Source of the DNA: CAUZSN01 sp963582345
Lineage (GTDB): Bacteria > Planctomycetota > Planctomycetia > Planctomycetales > Planctomycetaceae
Assembly: GCA_963582345.1 (NCBI GenBank)
Contig: CAUZSN010000070.1
Span: 1-15,248, forward strand
Length of the DNA: 15,248 bases
Reading direction: 5' to 3'
Position numbers and translations under genes: made by a program. Of the stretch, positions 1-7,767 are shown piece after piece (within the stretch, counting starts at the first letter, position 1; every line of letters begins with the position of its first letter). Below the pieces are notes generated by a model. That model searched no databases. It was not told the DNA's origin and saw nothing but the letters and a program-made list of their open reading frames with translations.

Positions 1-903
1 GAGCAGATTCTTTCCGCACTCTTCACTGGAGGTCACTGTCTGCTGGTCGGCGTTCCCGGATTGGCCAAAACACTCATGGTGAGTACCATCGCCCAGATTC
101 TGGATGTGGCCTTCAAACGCATCCAATTCACGCCCGACTTGATGCCGTCAGACATCACCGGAACGAACGTCTTAGAAGAATCGGACACGGGCCGGCGCGA
201 ATTTCGGTTTGTTCACGGACCGGTATTCACCAATATTCTGTTGGCCGACGAAATCAACCGAACTCCACCGAAAACACAGGCAGCACTATTGCAATCCATG
301 CAAGAACGAGAAGTAACTGTCGGCCAGACGACTTACAAGTTGCCCGAACCGTTTTTCGTGATCGCCACACAAAATCCGATAGAGCAGGAAGGCACCTATC
401 CACTACCGGAAGCACAACTGGACCGGTTTATGTTCAACGTGAAGGTTGACTATCCGACCCTAGAGGATGAAGAGCAAATCCTGGCCTCCACCGACCACGA
501 TTCGGCTGAGGTTCGCAAAGTACTGACGGCCAAGTCCATCGTGTACTTGCAACAACAAATCAACCAGATCGAGGCCGGTCCGCTGACGATCAACTACGTC
601 GCCCGGCTAATACGGGCGACCCGTCCGTCAGACGATGCGGCTCCGAAATTCATTCGTGAAATGGTCGACTGGGGTGCCGGTCCCCGAGCGGGAAAGTTCT
701 TGATCGCCGGCGCCAAGGCAATGGCCGCCATGGATGGTCGCCCCAGTATATCGCTCGAAGATATTCGTCGCGTGGCGATTCCCGTTTTGCGTCATCGACT
801 ATCGACAAATTTCCAAGCTCAAGCTGAAGGATTTTCCCCCGAAGACATCATCTCTCAACTGCTCGATGAAGTTCCCGAACCGAACATACCAAAGTACGAA
901 TGA
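1..903 (+). CDS. MoxR-family AAA+ ATPase, 5' end cut off by the window
   Basis: The frame is open from base 1 and gives 300 residues to the TGA. Walker A (GVPGLAKT) is at window residues 17-24, Walker B (LLADEIN) with Asp83-Glu84, sensor-1-like ATQNP at about 122-126 and LDRF at 140-143. The C-terminal third fits the helical lid of MoxR proteins. MoxR ATPases are about 320-340 residues, so some 30-40 N-terminal residues lie upstream. The TTG at 61 falls inside Walker A and cannot be the start. MoxR proteins act as chaperone-like ATPases, often next to DUF58 and von Willebrand factor A proteins, and help insert cofactors or assemble complexes. No DUF58 gene follows here, so the partner is unknown. 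Family is certain; the specific role is not. Confidence 0.95.
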   Translation, partial: EQILSALFTGGHCLLVGVPGLAKTLMVSTIAQILDVAFKRIQFTPDLMPSDITGTNVLEESDTGRREFRFVHGPVFTNILLADEINRTPPKTQAALLQSMQEREVTVGQTTYKLPEPFFVIATQNPIEQEGTYPLPEAQLDRFMFNVKVDYPTLEDEEQILASTDHDSAEVRKVLTAKSIVYLQQQINQIEAGPLTINYVARLIRATRPSDDAAPKFIREMVDWGAGPRAGKFLIAGAKAMAAMDGRPSISLEDIRRVAIPVLRHRLSTNFQAQAEGFSPEDIISQLLDEVPEPNIPKYE

Positions 904-930
904 AGGTGGTCCGGGAATGTTTCGAACAGG

Positions 931-966
931 CGCTGCAAGATGTTCCAGCATCTTCGTGATGCAGCG
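931..966. repeat. Bulged hairpin just downstream of the MoxR gene
   Basis: AAGATG (937-942) pairs with CATCTT (949-954) around a 6-nt loop. Below it CGCTGC (931-936) pairs with GCAGCG (961-966), leaving a 6-nt bulge (955-960) on one side, for 12 base pairs in all. It starts 27 bp after the MoxR stop. No T-tract follows, so a classical intrinsic terminator is not supported. It may be a 3'-end RNA structure or processing site. Confidence 0.5.
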
Positions 967-1190
967 GTCCCGATACCAACAACACTCGCCTTCCTGCTGA
1001 ACCACCCAAGACCGCAGTTCTGGCTCCTGACTGGCAGTGTCCTACGACGTCCTAGATGCAATACGCCTCGGTGATTTGGCTCATCCTCGGTCTTGATACC
1101 GACTCTTTACACCCCAATCCGTCGCTAAGGTCAGATTGGAATTGGAGAAAATTTTACAGATTTTTCCGGATAGCCTATTGCCCTCCCTAC

Positions 1191-1249
1191 CCCACGCACG
1201 CTTAGAAATCTTTCTAGCAGTCTATCTGTGAACTTCCGCAGTGCGTGGG
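1191..1249. repeat. 9-bp perfect inverted repeat with 41-bp spacer
   Basis: CCCACGCAC (1191-1199) and GTGCGTGGG (1241-1249) are exact reverse complements. Between them is a minor dyad, TAGAAA (1203-1208) / TTTCTA (1211-1216). The right arm touches the start of the possible transposase relic, so the repeat may belong to a dead mobile unit. Chance is not excluded. Confidence 0.4.
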
Positions 1250-1636
1250 TTGCTTACGAGTGCTACAGAGACTCGTAACATAGGAGAAGCAAGACGGCTT
1301 CACCCATTCCAGCTGGCCGCGTTCGTACTCATGCCAGAGCACGTATCTCGGACATCCACTTCGGACACTGGCAGACCAAACGCCAACGGAACCCCGCATT
1401 CGACGGCAACCAGCCTTTTCGATCAACTCGCCTCAAAAGACCTCTCTTCGCCCCGAATTCTCGCTTCAAACCTCATAGAGTGTATAGAACGCATACGACC
1501 TAAATCGACCTGGTCACTCCATCCACTGAAAGGTCACGGAACAACAAGCGTAATCGTCCCAAACAATCGGCAATCGCGAATGCGCGGCATGTCTACTTTG
1601 AGACGCATCAAGTCAATTCGAAATAGCTCCCGATAA
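1241..1636 (+). pseudogene. Possible relic of a REP-associated (Y1/IS200-like) transposase
   Basis: A 131-codon frame opened by GTG has one protein-like block at 1286-1345. It reads EARRLHPFQLAAFVL followed by MPEHV, which resembles the strand before and including the MPEHVH metal-binding (HUH) motif of RAYT transposases. The second motif histidine is lost, and the rest of the frame does not look like a protein. In another frame, CYR at 1261-1269 may match the N-terminal CYRR of the family but is only about 23 codons from MPEHV, closer than expected, and a stop follows. If real, the gene is broken by several indels. It may equally be a coincidence of one short block. Confidence 0.25.
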
Positions 1637-1772
1637 TACAGACAACGGTGTCGACCTGCGCAGCCTGCAATTAGCGCGGTCGTTGCGTGTTTGACAGTCG
1701 ACCACCCCTGGCTGGTAGCGACTAAACTGAAGCGATGCCTTATCACCTCTATCCACGAAGGTGAACCTAATT

Positions 1773-2018
1773 ATGAAAGCCATATTCTTTGCCCTCGGAC
1801 TATTCGTCTGCCTGTGGGGCGCTTCGTTCTTGATGATCGATCGAATCGTTCTGACATCCAAAGACGACTCGAACCGAGATCCGAGATTTCGCGGATTGTT
1901 TACGACACTGAATGCTCAAAGGCAGCAAGTCGTCGATCCGCCCCAATGGTCCGCGTTCATGCTGATGTCGGTTGGTTCAGTAACAATGCTGTATGCCGTC
2001 GCCTTGCCGAAAAGGTGA
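1773..2018 (+). CDS. Small two-helix membrane protein of unknown function
   Basis: This encodes 81 residues. Helix 1 spans about residues 2-20 (hydrophobic, with LWGASFL) and helix 2 about 58-77. The loop between them is polar and contains RDPRFRGLF and DPPQW. The protein ends in a basic LPKR. I chose ATG 1773 because AAGGTGA (1758-1764) sits 8 nt upstream; a GTG at 1761 in the same frame would add four residues but overlaps that ribosome binding site. Both ends of the polar loop would lie on the same side of the membrane. The composition is clearly protein-like compared with the surrounding frames. I do not recognise a named family; a similar small protein may occur in other planctomycetes. 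It stands alone, with gene-free sequence on both sides. Confidence 0.7.
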   Translation: MKAIFFALGLFVCLWGASFLMIDRIVLTSKDDSNRDPRFRGLFTTLNAQRQQVVDPPQWSAFMLMSVGSVTMLYAVALPKR

Positions 2019-2470
2019 GAGTAATCCCGCGTGACAAATCGACCGAGTCAATGAACTACTCTCAATAGCATGTACCACAGCGATTTTCTGTGCGCAGCGA
2101 TCCTAATCGTACACGCCATAATCATCAAAAAAATCCAAACAACTCCTACTGACATAGTGGAATCCGCCCAACGACAACAATCTGGATCAGAAACTAGAAT
2201 TTTCCAACTATACGTCGAATCGCTTGGCGTTCGCACGAATTGTCAAATTGGTGATTTTCTCGTTACAACTAGAGTTGAGCACGTCAACGTTTTCTGGTAG
2301 CCGCGTACCGGAAACGCCGTCGCCCCGGTCCAACGTCAATCTCACCAAATTCACTAAATCTATGCTTTCAATCCCGGCCCACTTTCGATTCTGTGTGGTT
2401 CTATTTAGAATCGACGGATTAGAATTTGTCTATCGTACTTCCAGTAGAAATTGATTGCAAAGACGTTTTG
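2019..2470. other. 452-bp gene-free stretch upstream of folE
   Basis: No supported gene is seen. A 76-codon frame at 2070-2300 has no recognisable domain or ribosome binding site. Near folE, TTAGAAT occurs twice (2405-2411 and 2419-2425), each containing the -10-like hexamer TAGAAT, and a small dyad GTTGA/TCAAC lies at 2274-2288. The stretch probably carries the folE promoter, but no convincing -35/-10 pair could be assigned. Confidence 0.5.
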
Positions 2471-3130
2471 ATGTCCCGAACTCTACCACGTGTCCTGTCG
2501 CCCAAATCGGACCAGTGCATCACCAATGAGCCAAGCGACGCAGAAGAGATTAGATCGTCTGCTGTGCAAGAAGTTGACTTGGCACGGATCGAACACGCGG
2601 TGCGAGAAATCCTGCTTGCCATCGGTGAAAACCTCGAACGTCCAAATCTACGCGAAACACCTAGTCGTGTCGCTCGGATGTATGCAGAACTGTTTTCCGG
2701 ATTGCATACCGACCCGAAACGGCATTTGCAAAAAGTTTTCGGAGAACAGTATGACGAACTGGTACTGGTGCGGGACATTAGCTTCAGCAGCATGTGTGAG
2801 CATCACCTATTGCCGTTCATGGGCGTGGCCCATGTCGGCTATCTTCCGAACGGCAAGATAGCTGGTCTGAGCAAACTTGCTCGGGTTGTCGAAGAAATCT
2901 CTCGCCAACCTCAGGTGCAAGAGCGGATGACACATCAGATCGCTGATCTTTTCCATGATCAATTGGAAGCCAAAGGCGTCATCGTCGTTCTTGAGGCCAC
3001 TCATACCTGCATGACGATTCGCGGAGTTTGCAAGCCCGGCAGTCTGACAATCACCAGTGCCGTGCGTGGACTGTTCAAAACGAACCAATCCAGCCGAGCC
3101 GAGGTCATGGCTCTAATCAACGGAAAATGA
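2471..3130 (+). CDS. folE: GTP cyclohydrolase I
   Basis: FolE hydrolyses GTP to 7,8-dihydroneopterin triphosphate, the first step to folate and, in many bacteria, to queuosine. The 219 residues match the family length (about 190-225). The zinc site is present: Cys109 and His112 in the SMCEHHLLPF block and Cys180 in THTCMTIRG. GLSKLARVVE (about 132-141) and the C-terminal FKT (202-204) are also typical. The first 35 residues or so are a variable leader. ATG 2471 is preferred to the in-frame TTG at 2426, which would add 15 residues without homology; no strong ribosome binding site is visible for either. A membrane protein gene follows after 67 bp on the same strand. Family assignment is certain and the active site is intact. 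Confidence 0.97.
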   Translation: MSRTLPRVLSPKSDQCITNEPSDAEEIRSSAVQEVDLARIEHAVREILLAIGENLERPNLRETPSRVARMYAELFSGLHTDPKRHLQKVFGEQYDELVLVRDISFSSMCEHHLLPFMGVAHVGYLPNGKIAGLSKLARVVEEISRQPQVQERMTHQIADLFHDQLEAKGVIVVLEATHTCMTIRGVCKPGSLTITSAVRGLFKTNQSSRAEVMALINGK

Positions 3131-3197
3131 CTCGCTCGGTGTCAAGTCCCCGTCGCATATTCTGGCCAAATAAAATTAGCCAGCACTGGTAGGCCTC

Positions 3198-3962
3198 ATG
3201 ATCGCTCACTTCGCGTTACGATTGATCTGTGGAATGAGTCTGATGTGGAGCATCATGCCCCGTAGCCAGGTGTCTTCGGGGTTTTTCCGCATTCAAATGA
3301 TGGTTGTACTGGGGCTGAGTGTCCTGGCAGCGCTGAGCATTGGACATTTCACAGCGAAAACAACCATTGTTTCTGACAGAATAGCGACAATCTTGTGTTC
3401 GCTGATTGCAGTTTGCTCGTTTCTAGGATCCGTGATGTGGACACTGGAACGTAGAAAGCAGGGCGAGCTACTCGTATTCGTGATTATGGTCGTCTCAACC
3501 GTCGTCCTAATGCTTTCGACCTTAACGTTGCAATCGTTCACTTCGGTGACCGGTTATCTGCATCTAATGTCCGAGTTGTCGACGTCGACGTTACTTGGCA
3601 GTGTGGTAACGGGCATGCTCTTGGGTCACTGGTATTTAGCGGCACCGACAACTTCAATCACGCCGTTGATGTGGCTGACCAAGGTTTTTGGAACCGCAGT
3701 GCTGATCCGGCTGACCCTGTCCGCTGTCGGATTGTATCTTGCCTGGGGGCAAATGGTGACATTGACTCATTGGGAATGGCTCGGCCTACGATGGCTGACC
3801 GGTATCATCGGTCCGTTAGTAGTTTTCATAATGGTGTGGCACATACTGAAATATCAGAATACTCAATCTGCAACCGGAGTTCTGTACGTCGGAGTCATAT
3901 TGACGTTTATTGGAGAAATGACGGCATCGCTCTTATTTCGCGAACTGCAACAACCTCTGTGA
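3198..3962 (+). CDS. Polytopic membrane protein of unknown function, about eight helices
   Basis: The 254 residues are almost entirely hydrophobic, with predicted helices at about 3-20, 32-50, 61-81, 90-110, 130-147, 158-182, 198-217 and 225-247. Notable polar or aromatic positions within or beside the membrane are GHWYLAAP (143-150), an Arg at 171, and the C-terminal block NTQSATGVLYVG (221-232) followed by Glu240 inside the last helix. These look like functional sites, perhaps for ion or cofactor binding, but I cannot name the family. There is no signal peptide apart from the first helix. ATG 3198 has GGTAGG 4 nt upstream. The gene lies 67 bp after folE and 12 bp before the zinc-ribbon gene, so the latter pair is very likely co-transcribed and may form one membrane complex. 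Confidence 0.85.
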   Translation: MIAHFALRLICGMSLMWSIMPRSQVSSGFFRIQMMVVLGLSVLAALSIGHFTAKTTIVSDRIATILCSLIAVCSFLGSVMWTLERRKQGELLVFVIMVVSTVVLMLSTLTLQSFTSVTGYLHLMSELSTSTLLGSVVTGMLLGHWYLAAPTTSITPLMWLTKVFGTAVLIRLTLSAVGLYLAWGQMVTLTHWEWLGLRWLTGIIGPLVVFIMVWHILKYQNTQSATGVLYVGVILTFIGEMTASLLFRELQQPL

Positions 3963-3974
3963 TGAATTGAACTC

Positions 3975-4448
3975 ATGCATCTCAGTTTTTATTGTCCCGT
4001 CTGCCAACGACCAATTCGAGTGGAGATCTCTGACAAGCCTATTTGTCTGCAATGCCAACACTGCGACTGGTCGCGTCAGGTTCAACCAGCCGACCTCGAC
4101 AACAACAAACCACTACGGTGCCTAGCCTGCGGAAATGATGACTTGTGGAAGCAAAAGGACTTTCCCCAACGTTTGGGATTGTTCATCGTCATTCTGGGTG
4201 CATTGTTGAGCAGTATTGCCTGGGCGCAGTACTGGCCTCGCACTGCAATTGGTATTCTGATGGGATTCGCACTTGTCGATCTGCTTCTGTACACTCTAAT
4301 GAAAGACGTCTTGGTGTGTTATCGTTGCCAAGCTAGTCATCGACGAACTACTTACGATACGGATCATCCGCGTTTCGAATTAGAGTTGGCCGAACGCTAC
4401 CGCCAGGAAGCGATCCGGCTGAAAAAATCGACAGAATCGAAACGGTAA
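3975..4448 (+). CDS. Zinc-ribbon membrane protein of unknown function
   Basis: The 157 residues hold several Cys pairs: Cys7-x2-Cys10, Cys24-x2-Cys27 (with Cys30), Cys49-x2-Cys52 and Cys115-x2-Cys118. The first two pairs can form one zinc ribbon. The third and fourth are separated by two helices (about 68-86 and 90-109) but could come together on the same side of the membrane as a second site. The C-terminal tail (from 130) is charged and helical. ATG 3975 lies 12 bp after the previous stop, which indicates an operon. Zinc ribbons followed by membrane helices often bind nucleic acids or proteins at the membrane, but nothing here decides the role. It was not recognised as a named family. Confidence 0.85.
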   Translation: MHLSFYCPVCQRPIRVEISDKPICLQCQHCDWSRQVQPADLDNNKPLRCLACGNDDLWKQKDFPQRLGLFIVILGALLSSIAWAQYWPRTAIGILMGFALVDLLLYTLMKDVLVCYRCQASHRRTTYDTDHPRFELELAERYRQEAIRLKKSTESKR

Positions 4449-4483
4449 AGTTCGTGCGGATGTTAAATTTCGGAACGACGAAT

Positions 4484-4500
4484 GTGAAAACTATTTTCAC
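4484..4500. promoter_or_regulatory. 17-bp dyad upstream of the FAD/Fe-S dehydrogenase gene
   Basis: GTGAAAA (4484-4490) and TTTTCAC (4494-4500) are exact reverse complements around CTA. The dyad sits in the 92-bp gap before the GTG start at 4541, where an operator would be expected. The arms are A/T-rich and the loop is only 3 nt, so a protein-binding site is more likely than an RNA hairpin. The regulator is unknown. Confidence 0.35.
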
Positions 4501-4540
4501 TGCGAGTCCCCGATTCTAAGTCCTTTCAAGGCGTTCCGGT

Positions 4541-7525
4541 GTGGACGATCAACGCAGACGAATCACCGAAGACCTAGCAGGAATGCTCAAAGGTGAACTC
4601 CGCTGCGATCCCATGGCAATTGCCATGTTTTCCAGTGACGCAAGTTTGTACCAAGTTGCTCCGCTGGGTGTTGTCTTTCCCCAAGATCGCGATGACGTGA
4701 TAACACTGGCCCGTTACGCCGAGGAAACCAACATACCACTGATTGCGCGCGGTGCGGGAACCGGAGTTACAGGCGCTGCTTTGGGCGGCGGATTAATCGT
4801 CGACTTTTCGCGCAACATGCGACGGATTGAATGGATCGATGACCAAACCGTTCGTGTTGAGCCAGGCATCGTGTACGATGTCTTGAATCGGAAGCTACGG
4901 AAACTCGGCCGATACTTTCCGCCCGATCCACACAACGCCCGCGTCACAACCGTCGGCAGCATGCTGGCAGTGGATGCGGCTGGTTCCCGCTCGGTCCGCG
5001 TCGGTTCGGCACGCGATCACGTCGAGAGCATTGAAGTCGTGCTAGCCGGCGGTGCGACGGTCGAATTTGGCACGGAATCGCTGGACATTCTGAAAACTCA
5101 TCCGCCGTCCGGGACTCCAACGTTCTTGGATTCCGGCAGCTATGACGACTCAACGGCCAAATTGAACGTCAAGCGAACCATCATCAGTAAACTTGTAAAG
5201 CTATTGGAGGACAACAACGAGCTAATCGTCGATCGTCAGCCACAGCTCATCAGGAATTGCAGCGGCTATTACCTACGCGGGATACTCGCGAACAATCACC
5301 TTCGGCTTGCGCGCATGCTAGTGGGCTCGGAGGGGACGTTGGGACTGTTCACAGCAGCGACACTCCACACGACTCCTCTGCCAGAGCATCGCGGCATCGT
5401 CTTGATGTTATTCGGTCAGCTGGAAGAGGCGATCCAAGCCGTGCAGGAAATTGCGCTGCAGCAACCCAGTGCTTGTGATCTGCTGGATCGTCGCGTGTTG
5501 ACATTAGCACGCGAGTCTCATCCGCACTTCGAAAAGATCATCTCGCAGGCAGCCGAAGCGGCACTCATTGTGGAACAAACTGGGTACAGCTCTAAACAGG
5601 CTCGCGACAGAATCCAGATGGTAACCCATCAAGTGCGGACATTAAACAGTCAGGCTGTGATCGCCTACGAGGCATACGATTTTGATGAAGTCGAATTCTT
5701 GTGGTCGTTGCCGCGGACAGTCGTTCCCTTACTGGCCCGAATTGCTGGCCCGGCGCGGCCACTGCCGTTCGTCGAGGATATCGCAGTGCCAACCGAAATG
5801 CTTCATGATTTCCTAATTCGGGCGCAAAAAGTTCTTCAAAAACACGACGTCACGGCGTCGCTGTATGCACATGCCGCGGCCGGCCAAGTTCATTTACGGC
5901 CGATCCTTATGGCTCCAATGCCTGAAGATGGCCCGCGAATCGAAGCGATCGCTAGGGACCTTTACCAGGTCGTATTCTCCGTAGCTGGAACGATCAGTGG
6001 AGAACATGGCGACGGGCTGTCGCGCACTGCCTTTATCCGATCGCAATATGGCCCGTTGTACAAAGTCTTCCAGCAAATCAAAAACATCTTCGATCCACAC
6101 AATCTATTAAACCCGGGAAAAATCATCAGCGACGACCCGCATGTGACACTGAGAAATTTTCGACCTCCGACAGTACAAGCGCCTGCAACAGTCGAATTGA
6201 ACCTGCGATGGAACACTCAAGAATTAAACCAGACAGCGGCACTGTGCAATGGGTGCGGTGACTGTCGAACGCAGCACACTGATTCCAGAATGTGTCCTTT
6301 CTTCCACATCTCGCCGGCGGAAGATGCCAGCCCACGTGCGAAAGCCAATGTGATGCGAAATTTCGCATGCAGAACAATCTCGCCACAGGATGTCGCTGCA
6401 CCGGACATGAAACGTCTGATCGATCTATGCTTCAACTGCAAGCAATGCCAGTTGGAGTGCCCCGAAAATGTCAATATTCCGCAACTCATGATTGAAGCAA
6501 AGGCCGAATACGTCCAAGCCAATGGCTTAAACCGAGCAGACTGGATTCTATCTCGAGCTCATTCCTTTGGTGTGGTCGGATGCACAGTGGCTCCCGTTTT
6601 AAACTGGGCGATGAACAGTCCCATGGCGCGTTGGTTGTTGGAAAAACTGATCGGTGTACATCATCAAAGGAAGCTACCGTTGCTTGCACGACGTTCGTTT
6701 CTTCGCTCGTCCAAGCGACACTCTCTAATGCAAGCGTCAGAAATTAGAAAAGGACGGCCCATCGTTTATTTCGTTGACCATTACGCCAACTATCACGATC
6801 CAGAATTAGGACGGGCCTTCGTCCGTATTCTTGAACACAACGATGTCGATGTGCACATTCCGCCTGGGCAGACCGTATCCGGAATGGCGATGGTTTCGTC
6901 TGGTGATTTAAATGCCGCACGCAAAGTCGCCGAACAAAACGTCCTTGAACTGGCCGAACTGGCTCGTGAAGGATTGAGCATAGTCTGCACCGAACCGGCA
7001 GCTGCTTTGTGTTTAAAGTACGAGTATCCCATGTTGTTGGACCATCCAGACGTCGACATAGTCGCCAAGCACGTGATAGAATCCGGTACGTTATTACGCC
7101 AACTTCACCAAAGTGGACGATTGCGGACCAACTTCCAACCTCTCGATATGGACGCCGGCTACCATTTGCCCTGCCACCTGAAGGCGCTAGGAATAGGAAC
7201 CCCATCATGCGATCTGCTAAGTTTGATTCCCAACTTAAGGGTCCATAGAATTGAAGAAGGGTGTTCTGGAATGGCGGGAGCTTATGGATTAACCAAAGAG
7301 AATTACCGCACATCGATTCGTATCGGCTGGCCGCTGATCTCACGAATGCGTGCCCGGGATCTGGACATCGGAATAACCGAATGTAGTAGTTGCAAGTTTC
7401 AAATGGAACAAGGCACGACAAGTCCGACACTGCACCCAATGAAACTGCTTGCCTTGTCGTACGGATTGATGCCGGAAATCCGCGAAAAACTAAAACCGGC
7501 GACGAAGAAGCTAGTGGTCACATGA
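4541..7525 (+). CDS. FAD-linked oxidase fused to Fe-S/cysteine-rich subunit (YdiJ / D-2-hydroxyacid dehydrogenase type)
   Basis: The 994 residues match the YdiJ architecture (E. coli YdiJ is about 1018). An N-terminal PCMH-type FAD domain has ARGAGTGVTG (69-78). The FAD-oxidase C-terminal domain has a His443...His451 pair, likely the metal site, and GEHGDG (487-492). Two 4Fe-4S ligand sets follow: Cys569, 572, 575, 585 and Cys630, 633, 636, 640. The C-terminal half carries two cysteine-rich CCG-type repeats. The first has TVSGM (778-782) without cysteines. The second keeps Cys878, Cys948 and Cys951, but its CCG is Cys908-Ser909-Gly910. Such enzymes oxidise D-lactate or D-2-hydroxyglutarate and pass electrons to the chain. 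The substrate here is not determined. GTG 4541 has AAGG about 9 nt upstream. The TGA overlaps the moaD ATG. Confidence 0.9.
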   Translation: MDDQRRRITEDLAGMLKGELRCDPMAIAMFSSDASLYQVAPLGVVFPQDRDDVITLARYAEETNIPLIARGAGTGVTGAALGGGLIVDFSRNMRRIEWIDDQTVRVEPGIVYDVLNRKLRKLGRYFPPDPHNARVTTVGSMLAVDAAGSRSVRVGSARDHVESIEVVLAGGATVEFGTESLDILKTHPPSGTPTFLDSGSYDDSTAKLNVKRTIISKLVKLLEDNNELIVDRQPQLIRNCSGYYLRGILANNHLRLARMLVGSEGTLGLFTAATLHTTPLPEHRGIVLMLFGQLEEAIQAVQEIALQQPSACDLLDRRVLTLARESHPHFEKIISQAAEAALIVEQTGYSSKQARDRIQMVTHQVRTLNSQAVIAYEAYDFDEVEFLWSLPRTVVPLLARIAGPARPLPFVEDIAVPTEMLHDFLIRAQKVLQKHDVTASLYAHAAAGQVHLRPILMAPMPEDGPRIEAIARDLYQVVFSVAGTISGEHGDGLSRTAFIRSQYGPLYKVFQQIKNIFDPHNLLNPGKIISDDPHVTLRNFRPPTVQAPATVELNLRWNTQELNQTAALCNGCGDCRTQHTDSRMCPFFHISPAEDASPRAKANVMRNFACRTISPQDVAAPDMKRLIDLCFNCKQCQLECPENVNIPQLMIEAKAEYVQANGLNRADWILSRAHSFGVVGCTVAPVLNWAMNSPMARWLLEKLIGVHHQRKLPLLARRSFLRSSKRHSLMQASEIRKGRPIVYFVDHYANYHDPELGRAFVRILEHNDVDVHIPPGQTVSGMAMVSSGDLNAARKVAEQNVLELAELAREGLSIVCTEPAAALCLKYEYPMLLDHPDVDIVAKHVIESGTLLRQLHQSGRLRTNFQPLDMDAGYHLPCHLKALGIGTPSCDLLSLIPNLRVHRIEEGCSGMAGAYGLTKENYRTSIRIGWPLISRMRARDLDIGITECSSCKFQMEQGTTSPTLHPMKLLALSYGLMPEIREKLKPATKKLVVT

Positions 7526-7767
7526 AGTTGGATGTTAAATTGTTCGCTCGTGCCAAAGACCTCGCCGGAGCTGACTGGGTACAGTTAGACGTGTCCGACT
7601 CAGCCAATGTGGGCGATCTTCGAAATGCCTTGATCGAGCGATTTCCCGATCTATCACCATTGGTTCCCAGACTGCTGGTCGCCATTGGAACTGATTATGC
7701 CGATGACCAGACCCAACTGCATCCCGGGGCCGAGGTCGCCTGTTTTCCACCTGTTAGCGGTGGCTAA
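7522..7767 (+). CDS. moaD: Molybdopterin synthase small subunit, MoaD/ThiS family sulfur carrier
   Basis: This is a ubiquitin-like protein of 81 residues that starts VKLFARAKDLAG and ends in PPVSGG. The C-terminal Gly-Gly becomes a thiocarboxylate, after adenylation by MoeB and sulfur transfer, and donates sulfur to precursor Z in the MoaD-MoaE complex. Length and the final PP(V/I)SGG fit MoaD better than ThiS. ATG 7522 overlaps the previous stop in an ATGA, implying translational coupling with the dehydrogenase. An upstream in-frame start at 7390 lies inside that gene and is not needed. moaE follows after 117 bp, so the synthase subunits are encoded side by side. Confident. Confidence 0.95.
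   Translation: MKLDVKLFARAKDLAGADWVQLDVSDSANVGDLRNALIERFPDLSPLVPRLLVAIGTDYADDQTQLHPGAEVACFPPVSGG

Larger units (their letters stand above)
904..1772. other. 869-bp gene-poor stretch between the MoxR gene and the small membrane protein gene
   Basis: No convincing intact gene is visible on either strand. The short open frames here have low-complexity, arginine/serine-rich translations typical of chance reading. It holds a long hairpin (931-966), a weak 5-bp hairpin (TCGGT 1087-1091 with ACCGA 1098-1102), a 9-bp inverted repeat (1191-1249), a possible transposase relic (from about 1241), and a TTGACA (1691-1696) with no good -10 at a usual distance. It looks like decayed or accessory sequence. 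Confidence 0.6.

Noticed and set aside
1691..1696. TTGACA as a -35 element for the small membrane protein gene
   Set aside because: No good -10 hexamer occurs at 16-19 bp; the nearest TAAACT is 26 bp away.
1691..2068. 125-codon + strand frame overlapping the small membrane protein
   Set aside because: It overlaps the better-supported two-helix protein in another frame and its translation has no protein-like features.
2405..2425. Tandem TTAGAAT as folE promoter
   Set aside because: Both contain a -10-like TAGAAT, but no acceptable -35 was found at the proper spacing, so it was not called as a promoter.
3163..3182. Imperfect dyad TGGC...GCCA before the eight-helix protein gene
   Set aside because: Only four bases per arm match fully, and the TAAAAT inside it has no -35 partner.
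6744..7439. 231-codon open frame on the - strand
   Set aside because: It lies wholly inside the YdiJ-like gene, has no recognisable domain, and is explained as a shadow of that gene's codon use.
7390..7521. Longer N-terminus for MoaD
   Set aside because: The extension lies inside the dehydrogenase gene in another frame and is absent from the 80-residue MoaD family; ATG 7522 gives the expected start.
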